Source of the DNA: Streptomyces sp. f51
GTDB taxonomy: Bacteria > Actinomycetota > Actinomycetes > Streptomycetales > Streptomycetaceae
NCBI RefSeq assembly: GCF_037940415.1
Contig: NZ_CP149798.1
Coordinates: 3,961,001 to 4,025,000, forward strand
Direction of reading: 5' to 3'
Length of the DNA stretch: 64,000 bases
A program made the position numbers and the translations under genes. Below, in pieces: positions 33,893 to 41,268 of this stretch; the first letter of the stretch is position 1; the number at the start of each line of letters is the position of its first letter. The notes under the pieces were generated by a model that saw nothing but the letters and a program-made list of their open reading frames with translations, did not search any database and was not told where the DNA came from.

Positions 33893-34726
33893 TCAAACCG
33901 CCGCCGCGCGTCGGCGGCTGGCGTACCAGACGAGCCCGGCCGTGGCCGCCGCCGCCCCTATGGCGGCCGCCGCGACGAGAGCGGGGCGAGGGGGCACGGA
34001 CAGGGCGGGCAGCCGCTGCTTGAGCCGGACCGGACGGTGGAAGTCCAGGATCGGCCATGCGCGGGCGACCGCCTCGCGGCGCAGCGCGCGGTCCGGATTC
34101 ACCGCGTGCGGGTGTCCGACGGACTCCAGCATCGGCAGATCGGTCGCCGAATCGCTGTAGGCGTAACAGCGGGCCAGGTCGTACCCCTCGGACGCGGCCA
34201 ACTCCTTGATCGCCTCGGCCTTGGTCGGCCCGTACGCGTAGTACTCCACCTCTCCGGTGAAGCAGCCGTCCTCGCCGACGACCATGCGGGTCGCCACGAC
34301 CCGGTCGGCGCCGAGCAGGTCACCGATGGGTTCCACAACCTCGGCGCCGGACGTGGACACGATCACTACGTCCCGGCCGGCCTTGTGGTGCTGCTCGATG
34401 AGCGAGGCGGCCTCGTCGTAGATGATCGGGTCGATGAGGTCGTGCAGTGTCTCCGCGACGATCTCCTTGACCTGCTGGACGTTCCAGCCGCGGCACATCG
34501 AGGACAGGTACTTGCGCATCCGCTCCATCTGATCGTGGTCGGCGCCGCCCGCCAGGAACACGAACTGGATGTACGCGGTGCGCAAGGCGGCCCTGCGGTT
34601 GATCAGTCCGCCTTGGTAGAACGACTTGCTGAAGGTGAGCGTGCTCGACTTCGCAATGACCGTCTTGTCCAGGTCGAAGAAGGCCGCTGTACGAGGCAAG
34701 GAGTGGTTTTCCACGAGGTTGAGCAT
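33893..34726 (-). CDS. HAD-IB family phosphatase with C-terminal membrane anchor, 277 aa
   Basis: Start MLNLVENHSLPRTAAFFDLD: HAD motif I is D18-LDKT (DxDxT), motif II DVVIVSTSGAE, and motif III YAYSDSATDLPML. This is the phosphoserine-phosphatase-like HAD-IB group. Unlike soluble relatives it ends with a transmembrane helix (ALVAAAAIGAAAATAGLVWY) and a basic tail, so it is tethered inside the membrane. The substrate is unknown; possibilities include lipid-linked phosphates. Orthologues have been annotated as morphological-differentiation-associated, as I recall. Upstream starts at 34738 and 34801 exist, but the one used matches the conserved MLNLVEN beginning. Confidence 0.87.
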   Translation of the reverse strand: MLNLVENHSLPRTAAFFDLDKTVIAKSSTLTFSKSFYQGGLINRRAALRTAYIQFVFLAGGADHDQMERMRKYLSSMCRGWNVQQVKEIVAETLHDLIDPIIYDEAASLIEQHHKAGRDVVIVSTSGAEVVEPIGDLLGADRVVATRMVVGEDGCFTGEVEYYAYGPTKAEAIKELAASEGYDLARCYAYSDSATDLPMLESVGHPHAVNPDRALRREAVARAWPILDFHRPVRLKQRLPALSVPPRPALVAAAAIGAAAATAGLVWYASRRRAAAV

Positions 34727-34796
34727 AGGGCCCACCATTCGGCGTAAGGTGAGGCGCGTGGGTTTGCCTGAGAAGGCTCTCGGGTACACCATGGAA

Positions 34797-34897
34797 GTCA
34801 CGGATCGTTCGCGACCGTGCTAACCCGGTCCGACTCCTCCCCCCCCGAGTCGGCCGTGGGGACGACCCCCGCTCTCCCCCCCGGCGGGGGTCGTCGC
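34797..34897 (+). ncRNA. 6C-family small RNA (two C-loop hairpins)
   Basis: Two adjacent hairpins present runs of C in their loops. Hairpin 1 has stem CCGACTC (34830-34836)/GAGTCGG (34847-34853) with eight C in the loop. Hairpin 2 has stem GACGACCCCCGC (34861-34872)/GCGGGGGTCGTC (34884-34895) with seven C in the loop. This is the definition of the actinobacterial 6C RNA. The second hairpin probably also ends transcription. The location between the HAD gene and the tad operon agrees with my recollection of the S. coelicolor 6C RNA. The C-loops can pair with G-rich ribosome sites. The 5' end is estimated; TACACC at 34785-34790 is a possible -10. Confidence 0.8.
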
Positions 34898-35298
34898 ATG
34901 TCCGGATGGGTTTTCTCCGCTTCTGCGCGACCCCGAAGCCTCCACGGCACTGTTCTGGCCGAGTTCTTCGCGCGCCCATGATCCGTCACTGTATGTAGTC
35001 GTCGGAGTGCTCTGCGGAAGCCGTTGAGCGTTCACCGGTATGCGTGAAGGCGATATTCACAGCCACGGCGTTGTCCACAGTTTTCGACCAAGATCCACAC
35101 GATTTCCAGGATCGCTGCACCGTGATTCTCACGCGCTCCGTTCGCGGCCAGTTCATGGCCGGGTTCCGTTTGTCGGACGCGTTTGGCCGGTTCGTATCGG
35201 CCGTTCCTATGGAGGCCGCTTGCCGGCTCTTCGCACGAGCGTGAATCACGGGGTCCCGGAGGGCCCCGCGCAGGAAGCAGCGAAGGGGGCTGGAGATC
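34898..35298. other. Upstream region of the tad operon with a DnaA-box-like site
   Basis: About 400 bp with lower GC and no supported gene. It contains TTGTCCACA at 35071-35079 (perfect Streptomyces DnaA box) and a weaker GATCCACA 20 bp further on. The tad promoter should lie in 35200-35290. Confidence 0.5.
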
Positions 35299-36393
35299 GT
35301 GGCAGGAGCCATCACCCATGACAGGCCGCCCACCGCCGAGGGGCGGCAGGGCGGACCGTTGATCGTCACCGAGGACGTCGACCTCCTCGACGACCTTTTG
35401 CGTCTGTGCGCCGCGGCGGGCGCCCGGCCGGAGGTCCACCACGGGATTCCGGAACGCCGGGGAAGCTGGGAGGCGGCACCTCTCGTCCTGGTCGGCGACG
35501 ACGCCGCACGGCGCGTCCGGGGCGCACTGCGGAGAAGGGGAGTGGTCCTGGTCGGCCGGGACCAGGACGATCCCGGAGTCTGGCGGCGTGCCGTCGAGAT
35601 CGGCGCCGATCACGTCCTGGTGCTGCCGGACGGCGAGCAATGGCTCGTCGACCGCATCGCCGACGTGGCCGAAGGAGTCGGACGGCCCGCCCTCACCGTC
35701 GGCGTGATCGGCGGCCGAGGCGGGGCCGGTGCCTCCACGCTGGCCTGCGCGCTCGCCGTCACCTCGGCACGTGAGGGAAAGCGCACCCTGCTCGTGGACG
35801 CCGACCCCCTCGGTGGCGGACTCGACGTACTCCTGGGCGGAGAGGCGGCCGAGGGACTGCGCTGGCCGGCGTTCGCGGCATCGCGCGGCAGGGTCGGCGG
35901 AGGGGCCCTGGAGGAGTCCCTGCCCCAACTGCACGCTCTGCGGGTGCTGAGCTGGGACCGGAGCGACACGGTCACCGTTCCCCCGCAAGCCGTGCGCGCG
36001 GTGCTGGCCGCCGCCAGACGGCGCGGAGGCGCGGTGGTGGTCGACCTGCCCCGCCGCATCGACGAGGGGGTCGCAGAGATCCTCGCCCAGCTCGACATGG
36101 GGCTGTTGGTGGTCCCCGCCGACCTGCGCTCCATCGCGGCGGCCGGGCGGGTGGCGTCCGTGGTCGGCATGGTCCTGCGCGACTTGCGCATCGTGGTCCG
36201 CGGGCCCTGCGCGCCCGGTCTCGACGGCCGCGAGGTCGCCCGCCTCCTCGATCTGCCCCTGGTGGGCGAACTGCCCGAGGACTCCTTCCCGTTGGACGGC
36301 GGGCCACCACCGGGGAGTGCGGCGAAGGGGCCACTGTCCCGGTTCTGCGGGGCCTTCTGGGAGCGGGTTCCGGTCGAAGGAGGGGGCGTATGA
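35299..36393 (+). CDS. CpaE/Ssd-like ATPase of the tad cluster, 364 aa
   Basis: An N-terminal receiver-like region (residues 20-125, PLIVTEDVDLLDDLLRLC) precedes a MinD-like domain with VGVIGGRGGAGASTLACALA, DADPLGGGLDVLLGG and VVVDLPRRIDE. The P-loop reads GGRGGAGAST without the usual lysine before Ser/Thr, a known trait of actinobacterial Ssd/CpaE-like proteins. In tad systems CpaE localises the pilus machine; mycobacterial Ssd affects septum placement. The GTG start follows CTGGAGATC. It overlaps the next gene by four bases and is the first gene of a seven-gene operon. Confidence 0.88.
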   Translation: MAGAITHDRPPTAEGRQGGPLIVTEDVDLLDDLLRLCAAAGARPEVHHGIPERRGSWEAAPLVLVGDDAARRVRGALRRRGVVLVGRDQDDPGVWRRAVEIGADHVLVLPDGEQWLVDRIADVAEGVGRPALTVGVIGGRGGAGASTLACALAVTSAREGKRTLLVDADPLGGGLDVLLGGEAAEGLRWPAFAASRGRVGGGALEESLPQLHALRVLSWDRSDTVTVPPQAVRAVLAAARRRGGAVVVDLPRRIDEGVAEILAQLDMGLLVVPADLRSIAAAGRVASVVGMVLRDLRIVVRGPCAPGLDGREVARLLDLPLVGELPEDSFPLDGGPPPGSAAKGPLSRFCGAFWERVPVEGGGV

Positions 36394-38084
36394 GCTGGAA
36401 CACGAGTGGAGCCACGGATCACGGCGCGGAAATCGACGGACGATCCGGCCCCGGGCATCGCATCACCCGCACGGGCCGATATCCGGGGCGACAGATGGGC
36501 CGATACGTGGGCCGTTCACCGGTGCGGACGGACACCCGGGACGGACCCGAGCGTGCTGGGTCCGGGCCGAAGGACACCACGGACGAGCCCGAGCATGCTC
36601 CGCGCGGGCCGGCGGACACCCGGGACCGTCCCGGGCGACATCCGTCCGGGCGGGTCGGTGAGCCGGACGAAGCGTGGACCCACTTCTCCCGGCGCCAGCA
36701 AGCCCGGGGCGGCCCGGCCGGCTTCGTTCCAGCGGAAACCGAGGCGTGGGACGGGCACAGGGGCGATCCGTACGGAGGCGCGGAGCTGCTGGACGGTGTG
36801 CGGCAGTGGCTGGCCGAGAGCGGAGCCGAACCGACCCCCGCGCGCGTGGCACAAGCGCTGCGCGAGCAGGGGCGGGTGCTCGGGGACGCCGAAGTCCTCG
36901 GCGCGGCCGAGCGGTTGCGCTCCGAGCTGGTCGGCAGCGGCCCACTGGAACCACTCCTCGCCGACCCTTCGGTGACGGACGTCCTCGTGTCGGCGCCCGA
37001 CCGGGTCTGGGTGGACCGCGGGGGCGGCCTGGAACTGACCTCGGTGTCCTTCCCGGACGCGGCGGCCGTACGACGTCTCGCGCAGCGCCTCGCGGCGGTC
37101 GCCGGCCGACGGCTCGACGACGCCCGCCCCTGGGTGGACGCCAGACTGCCGGACGGAACCCGTCTGCACGCGGTGCTGCCACCCGTCGCCGTCGGCTCCA
37201 CCTGCCTGTCCCTGCGTGTCGTCAGGCCACGCGCGTTCACCCTCGACGAACTGGTGGCGGCGGGCACGGTGCCACCCGGAGGGGACCGGGTGCTCAGGGC
37301 CCTGCTCGACGCCCGGCTGTCGTTCCTCATCAGCGGCGGCACGGGCTCAGGCAAGACGACCCTGCTGAGCGCGCTGCTGGGACTGGCGGGTCCCGGGGAA
37401 CGGATCGTGCTCGCCGAGGACTCGGCCGAGCTGCGACCCGACCATCCCCATGTGGTGCGCCTGGAAGGACGGCCCGCCAATCAGGAGGGCGTCGGTCTCG
37501 TCTCGCTCCAGGATCTCGTCCGGCAGGCCCTGCGGATGAGACCGGACCGACTGGTGGTCGGCGAGGTGCGCGGCCCCGAGGTCGTCTCCCTGCTGGCCGC
37601 ACTGAACACGGGACACGAAGGCGGCTCGGGGACTCTTCACGCCAACGCGGCTGCACAGGTACCGGCCCGGCTCGAGGCCCTGGGCACCGCGGCCGGGCTG
37701 GACAGGGCCGCGCTGCACAGCCAACTGGCGGCGGCGCTGTCCGTGGTCCTGCACCTCGTTCGGGACCGGACCGGACGGCGCCGGATCGCCGAAGTGCACG
37801 TGCTGGAACGCGATCCGTCGGGACTGGTGGTCACGGTGCCGGCACTGCGGTGGGGCGAGGACGCCTTCGCGTACGAGCGGGGGTGGGAGCGGCTCCAGGA
37901 ACTCCTGCGGGAGGGAAGCCGGGGGATCGAGGTCAGCGGGTGTCGAGGGCCGGTCGGGCCGGCGTCGGAGGAAGTCCGCCGGGACCGCTGGAGTGCGAGG
38001 GGACCCTCCGAGGTGATGGATGCCGGGTCGCCGGCAGGGCCCGGACAACGGGATGCGGACGGGGAGCGGGATGAGGATCGGTGA
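36390..38084 (+). CDS. TadA/CpaF-type secretion ATPase, 564 aa
   Basis: After about 110 disordered residues rich in Arg, Gly, Pro and Asp, the secretion ATPase core begins ([16 protein letters not shown]). It has [20 protein letters not shown] (Walker A), [16 protein letters not shown] (Asp box), [16 protein letters not shown] (Walker B) and [16 protein letters not shown] (His box). It powers pilin assembly or secretion in the Tad/Flp system. The ATG overlaps the cpaE-like stop. The first 110 residues differ from relatives and may be a lineage-specific extension; a later start is not ruled out. A disordered C-tail of about 50 residues follows. Confidence 0.92.
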   Translation: MSWNTSGATDHGAEIDGRSGPGHRITRTGRYPGRQMGRYVGRSPVRTDTRDGPERAGSGPKDTTDEPEHAPRGPADTRDRPGRHPSGRVGEPDEAWTHFSRRQQARGGPAGFVPAETEAWDGHRGDPYGGAELLDGVRQWLAESGAEPTPARVAQALREQGRVLGDAEVLGAAERLRSELVGSGPLEPLLADPSVTDVLVSAPDRVWVDRGGGLELTSVSFPDAAAVRRLAQRLAAVAGRRLDDARPWVDARLPDGTRLHAVLPPVAVGSTCLSLRVVRPRAFTLDELVAAGTVPPGGDRVLRALLDARLSFLISGGTGSGKTTLLSALLGLAGPGERIVLAEDSAELRPDHPHVVRLEGRPANQEGVGLVSLQDLVRQALRMRPDRLVVGEVRGPEVVSLLAALNTGHEGGSGTLHANAAAQVPARLEALGTAAGLDRAALHSQLAAALSVVLHLVRDRTGRRRIAEVHVLERDPSGLVVTVPALRWGEDAFAYERGWERLQELLREGSRGIEVSGCRGPVGPASEEVRRDRWSARGPSEVMDAGSPAGPGQRDADGERDEDR

Positions 38085-38943
38085 GATGGCGGACGCGCCC
38101 GCTGGAGCGGCGGTGGCGTGTGCCGGGATCGCGGCCTGGCTGATCGGCGGCCACGGCTCGGGCGTACGCAGAGCGAGGGCGCTGCTCGCCGGCGGTGGAG
38201 TGGCGACCGGACCGCCCGGATGGGAGAGGGTCCGTGTCGACTGGCGGCGGCTCCGCGGGCGGCTGCGGCCGGAAGCCTGGTCGCTGCTGGCGGGAACGGT
38301 GATCGCCGTACTGGGCACTTCGGTCCTGCCACTCCTTCTCGGCGCCGCCGGTATGCCTCTGCTGCGCCGGGTGCGGCTCACAGCGGAGGCCCGTCGCGAG
38401 CGGGAGCGGCGTGGGGACGCGGTGATCGCCCTGTGCGGTGCTCTCGCCGGTGAGGTGCGTGCCGGACGTCAGCCCGGCGAGGCGCTGCTCGCCGCCGCGC
38501 GCGACTCGGACGGCCTCGCCGGCGCACAGCCGTCGGTGCTGGCCGCGGCGAGATTCGGCGGGGATGTGCCGGGCGCCCTCACCGAGGCGGCACGACAGCC
38601 CGGCGCCGAAGGGCTGGTGGGGCTCGCCGCGTGCTGGCGCGTGGCCGTCGACCGGGGTGCGGGGCTCGCGGCGGGACTTGACCGGCTGGAGGCCGCACTC
38701 CGCGCGGAGCGCGATCAAAGAGCTGACATGCGTGCCCAGTTGGCGGGTTCGCGCTCCACGGCGTCCATGCTCGCGGGCCTGCCGGTGCTCGGTCTCCTGC
38801 TCGGCACCGCGCTCGGCGCCGACCCCCTGCACGTGCTGCTGCACACCGGTCCCGGCCTTGGCTGCCTGGTCGTCGGCGGAGTGCTGGAGGGCGTGGGGCT
38901 GTGGTGGGCGCTGCGGATCGTACGAGGAGCGGAGACGGCATGA
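38071..38943 (+). CDS. TadB-like inner-membrane platform protein, 290 aa
   Basis: The ATG at 38071 has GGGGAG before it; ATG 38086 is an alternative. Helices near residues 10-28, 75-100, 235-255 and 260-280 flank the GSPII_F-type cytoplasmic domain (RGDAVIALCGALAGEVRAGRQPGEAL ... AGLAAGLDRLEAAL). TadB and TadC together form the platform that couples the ATPase to pilin movement. It overlaps both neighbours, consistent with co-translation. Confidence 0.88.
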   Translation: MRIGEMADAPAGAAVACAGIAAWLIGGHGSGVRRARALLAGGGVATGPPGWERVRVDWRRLRGRLRPEAWSLLAGTVIAVLGTSVLPLLLGAAGMPLLRRVRLTAEARRERERRGDAVIALCGALAGEVRAGRQPGEALLAAARDSDGLAGAQPSVLAAARFGGDVPGALTEAARQPGAEGLVGLAACWRVAVDRGAGLAAGLDRLEAALRAERDQRADMRAQLAGSRSTASMLAGLPVLGLLLGTALGADPLHVLLHTGPGLGCLVVGGVLEGVGLWWALRIVRGAETA

Positions 38944-39722
38944 GCGCGGAAGTTGTCCACAGGCTGGGGGTACTCGTGTGCGGAGTTCTCCTGGTCGGAT
39001 CGCCCGCCCGCTGGCTCGGGACGGTGCGGCGGGCGAGGAGGGTGCGCGGACGGCTGGCCGATCTGCTGCTCCCCGATTCCGCCCCGCCGCCGCGGCGCCA
39101 CGAATTACGGAACCAAGGTCGGCGGTGGCTGACTCTGTTGGGGGTGGTGTGCGCCGGCTGGGTCCTGATCGGCGGTCTCGCCGGAGTCCTGGTCGGGCCG
39201 GCGGCCGGGTTCGGTCTCCGATGGTGGCTCCGGCGACGCAATCCGGTGCCTCCTGAGGAGTACGACACCCCGCTCGCGGCCCGCCAACTGCCCCTCTCCG
39301 CCGACTTGGTGGCCGCCTGCATCGCCGCGGGAGCCAGCCCGGTGGCGGCCGCCCAGGCCGTGGGCGATGCGCTGGGCGGACCGGTGGGTGAGCGGCTGGC
39401 CCGGGGCGCCGCCGAAGTACGGCTAGGGGGTGAACCGGTCGACGCGTGGCGGAGGTTGGCGTCCCTTCCTGGAGCCGCTGGCCTGGCGCGGCTGCTGGAG
39501 AGGGCGGGCGACTCGGGAGTGCCGGCTGCCGTGCCGGTCGGGCGGATCGCGGCCGAGGCGCGAGCAGAGTGGGGGCGCACCGCGACGGCGCGGGCGCGCC
39601 GGGCGACCGTCATGGTCACCGCCCCGGTGGGGTTGTGCTTCCTGCCCGCCTTCCTCGCGATCGGCGTGCTGCCCGTGGTGATCGGGTTGGCGGGCGGGTT
39701 GTTGCGAGGGGGTGGTGGGTGA
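38940..39722 (+). CDS. TadC-like platform protein containing a TTA codon, 260 aa
   Basis: ATGA overlap with tadB fixes the start at 38940. The plan is that of TadC: two N-terminal helices (VLVCGVLLVGSPARWL; LTLLGVVCAGWVLIGGLAGV), the GSPII_F cytoplasmic domain (LPLSADLVAACIAAGASPVAAAQAV) and two C-terminal helices. Codon 56 (39105-39107) is TTA, the rarest leucine codon in Streptomyces, read only by the developmentally controlled bldA tRNA. I noticed no other TTA codon in the window's genes. Translation of tadC could therefore wait for differentiation. Confidence 0.88.
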   Translation: MSAEVVHRLGVLVCGVLLVGSPARWLGTVRRARRVRGRLADLLLPDSAPPPRRHELRNQGRRWLTLLGVVCAGWVLIGGLAGVLVGPAAGFGLRWWLRRRNPVPPEEYDTPLAARQLPLSADLVAACIAAGASPVAAAQAVGDALGGPVGERLARGAAEVRLGGEPVDAWRRLASLPGAAGLARLLERAGDSGVPAAVPVGRIAAEARAEWGRTATARARRATVMVTAPVGLCFLPAFLAIGVLPVVIGLAGGLLRGGGG

Positions 39723-39804
39723 CGGGCGGCGCCATTGGCGAGCGGCGACGGTGAACGGCAAGGACACGAAACGGCCAACAAGGCTGCATCTGACGGAGGT
39801 TGAA

Positions 39805-40149
39805 ATGGACGCGACGGCGCGGGTTCTCCGACCGGCACAACGGCGGGGACGACAGCAAGGGCAAGGGCAAGGGCGCGGACGACAGCAAGGGCAAGGGCAA
39901 GGGCGAGTGCAAGGGCAAGTGGGGGCGCGGGCGCGAGGGGACCGAACTGCGTGGCTGCTGGCGACGCGGGCCTGGATGGCCGCGACGATCGCGGCGCGGA
40001 GGGACACGGGCATGGTCACCTCCGAGTACGCGGTGGGTGTCATCGCGGCGGTGGCCTTCGCCGCGGCCCTCTACAAGGTGGTGACGAGCGGGCAGGTCGG
40101 CGAGGAATTGCAGGGCATCGTCGGGCGGGCGCTCAATGTCCAGATGTGA
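39805..40149 (+). CDS. DUF4244 Flp-type pilin, 114 aa
   Basis: The ATG at 39805 follows GGAGG at five bases. The C-terminal 50 residues, DTGMVTSEYAVGVIAAVAF onward, carry a prepilin-peptidase site G/MVTSE with Glu at +5 and a hydrophobic helix, as in Flp pilins. It is the likely major subunit. Residues 16-50 are an Arg/Gln/Gly repeat segment (RQQGQGQGRG twice) made by a 30-bp DNA repeat. In this frame the repeat uses rare CAA, CGA and GGA codons, while the +1-shifted frame reads DDSKGKGKG with normal Streptomyces codons. A compensated frameshift or repeat expansion is possible. Confidence 0.85.
   Translation: MDATARVLRPAQRRGRQQGQGQGRGRQQGQGQGRVQGQVGARARGDRTAWLLATRAWMAATIAARRDTGMVTSEYAVGVIAAVAFAAALYKVVTSGQVGEELQGIVGRALNVQM
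39847..39906 (+). repeat. 30-bp direct repeat within the pilin gene, 2 copies
   Basis: Two exact 30-bp units (39847-39876 and 39877-39906), each built from GGCAAG hexamers, encode the Gln/Gly/Arg segment of the pilin. Confidence 0.85.
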
Positions 40150-40558
40150 ACGCGGCTTCTGGCGGGCCCGGTTGAGGGCTGGGCCGGCTCCGCCGCGGGA
40201 CGCGGGATTCGTCACCGCGGAGGCCGCCGTGGTCCTGCCGTCGCTGGTGCTCGTCGGGATGGCGCTCGTCTGGGCCCTGCTCGCCGCGTCCGCGCAGATC
40301 CAGTGCGTGGACGCGGCGCGGGCGGGCGCCCGGTCGGCGGCACGCCAGGACCGGTCGGAAGTGGTGCTGGCCACGGCCCGCCGGGCGGCTCCGTCCGGAG
40401 CGAAGGTCACGGTGGGCCGGGAGGGCGACCTGGTCCGGGTGACGGTCGTCGCGAGGACGCCCGGTCCCGCCGCCCTGTCCCTGGAACTGAGGAACGAGGC
40501 GGTGGCGCTGGCGGAGGAGACGGTGGGGGACTCGGCTGAGGGGGTGGACAAGAGATGA
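40136..40558 (+). CDS. TadE-family pseudopilin, 140 aa
   Basis: The ATG at 40136 overlaps the pilin stop by 14 bases. AGFVTAEAAVVLPSLVLVGM shows the TadE signature: prepilin site G/FVTAE with Glu at +5, then a hydrophobic helix. The remaining 90 residues are soluble (CVDAARAGARSAARQDRSEV), the periplasmic-side part. TadE pseudopilins prime or cap the pilus and need the same peptidase as the pilin. No prepilin peptidase gene is in the window. Confidence 0.9.
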   Translation: MSRCERGFWRARLRAGPAPPRDAGFVTAEAAVVLPSLVLVGMALVWALLAASAQIQCVDAARAGARSAARQDRSEVVLATARRAAPSGAKVTVGREGDLVRVTVVARTPGPAALSLELRNEAVALAEETVGDSAEGVDKR

Positions 40559-41118
40559 GGCGCCGGAGTCGTGGGCGGGTTCGGCGACGGGTGTGGTCGC
40601 CCGTCTGGAGCGACTGCCATGCGCGGTGGCGTGCGAGGCGGCATGCGTGGTGGCGTGCGTCCTCCGACAGGGGTTCCGCGACGGTCTGGGCGGTGGGCGC
40701 GATCGCGGTGCTGTGTGCCGTCTTCGGGGCGGTGCTGTCGATGGGGCAGGCCGTCGTAGTGCGGCACCGGGCGGCAGGAGCCGCGGACCTGGCCGCCCTC
40801 GCCGCGGCGGATCACTGGAGCGACGGCGGCGCGGCGGCCTGCGCCAGCGCGGAGCGCGTGGCCCAAGCGCAGAGAGCACGGCTCGTGCGGTGCGCGGTCG
40901 AGGGACAGATCTCGGACGTGACGGCAGTGTCCGGAACGGGGCCGATCACCGCCGAGGTCAGATCGAGGGCAGGGCCTCCGGAACTCGCGGAACCGCCGGC
41001 GTCCGAGGCGCCTCGGGGCTTCCGGCCTTCGGGGTCCTCCAACCGTCCGAGCCATCCAGGCCGTCCGAGCTCCAGACCTTGGCCGCCACGCACCCGACAT
41101 TCACCCGTTCGGCCGTAG
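40555..41118 (+). CDS. Rv3654c/TadE-like protein closing the tad operon, 187 aa
   Basis: ATGA overlap with tadE. DRGSATVWAVGAIAVLCAVF is the signature of the actinobacterial TadE-like (Rv3654c-type) family, again a G/SATVW-type N-terminal site before a single helix; GAADLAALAAADHW is also conserved. About 40 N-terminal residues rich in Arg and Trp precede it. The last 45 residues (Pro/Ser/Arg-rich, RPSHPGRPSSRPWPP) look out of character and adjoin the heptamer repeat region, so the C-terminus may have been altered by a local frameshift. Confidence 0.82.
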   Translation: MRRRSRGRVRRRVWSPVWSDCHARWRARRHAWWRASSDRGSATVWAVGAIAVLCAVFGAVLSMGQAVVVRHRAAGAADLAALAAADHWSDGGAAACASAERVAQAQRARLVRCAVEGQISDVTAVSGTGPITAEVRSRAGPPELAEPPASEAPRGFRPSGSSNRPSHPGRPSSRPWPPRTRHSPVRP

Positions 41119-41160
41119 GGCTCCCACCTTTGTCCACCAGGTCGCCAGCCCTACCTTCGT

Positions 41161-41237
41161 CCGCCAGCCGCCAGCCGCCAGCCGCCAGCCGCCAGCCGCC
41201 AGCCGCCAGCCGCCAGCCGCCAGCCGCCAGCCGCCAG
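41161..41237. repeat. Heptanucleotide repeat (CCGCCAG)11
   Basis: Eleven uninterrupted 7-bp copies lie between the convergent 3' ends of the tad operon and the helicase gene. Confidence 0.95.
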
Positions 41238-41268
41238 CCGTCGCCCCTCCCTCATCCGGCCCTCGGCC

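Noticed and set aside
35044..35244. 66-codon + frame before the tad operon
   Set aside because: Codon third positions are much less GC-rich than real genes here and there is no ribosome site; more likely regulatory DNA.
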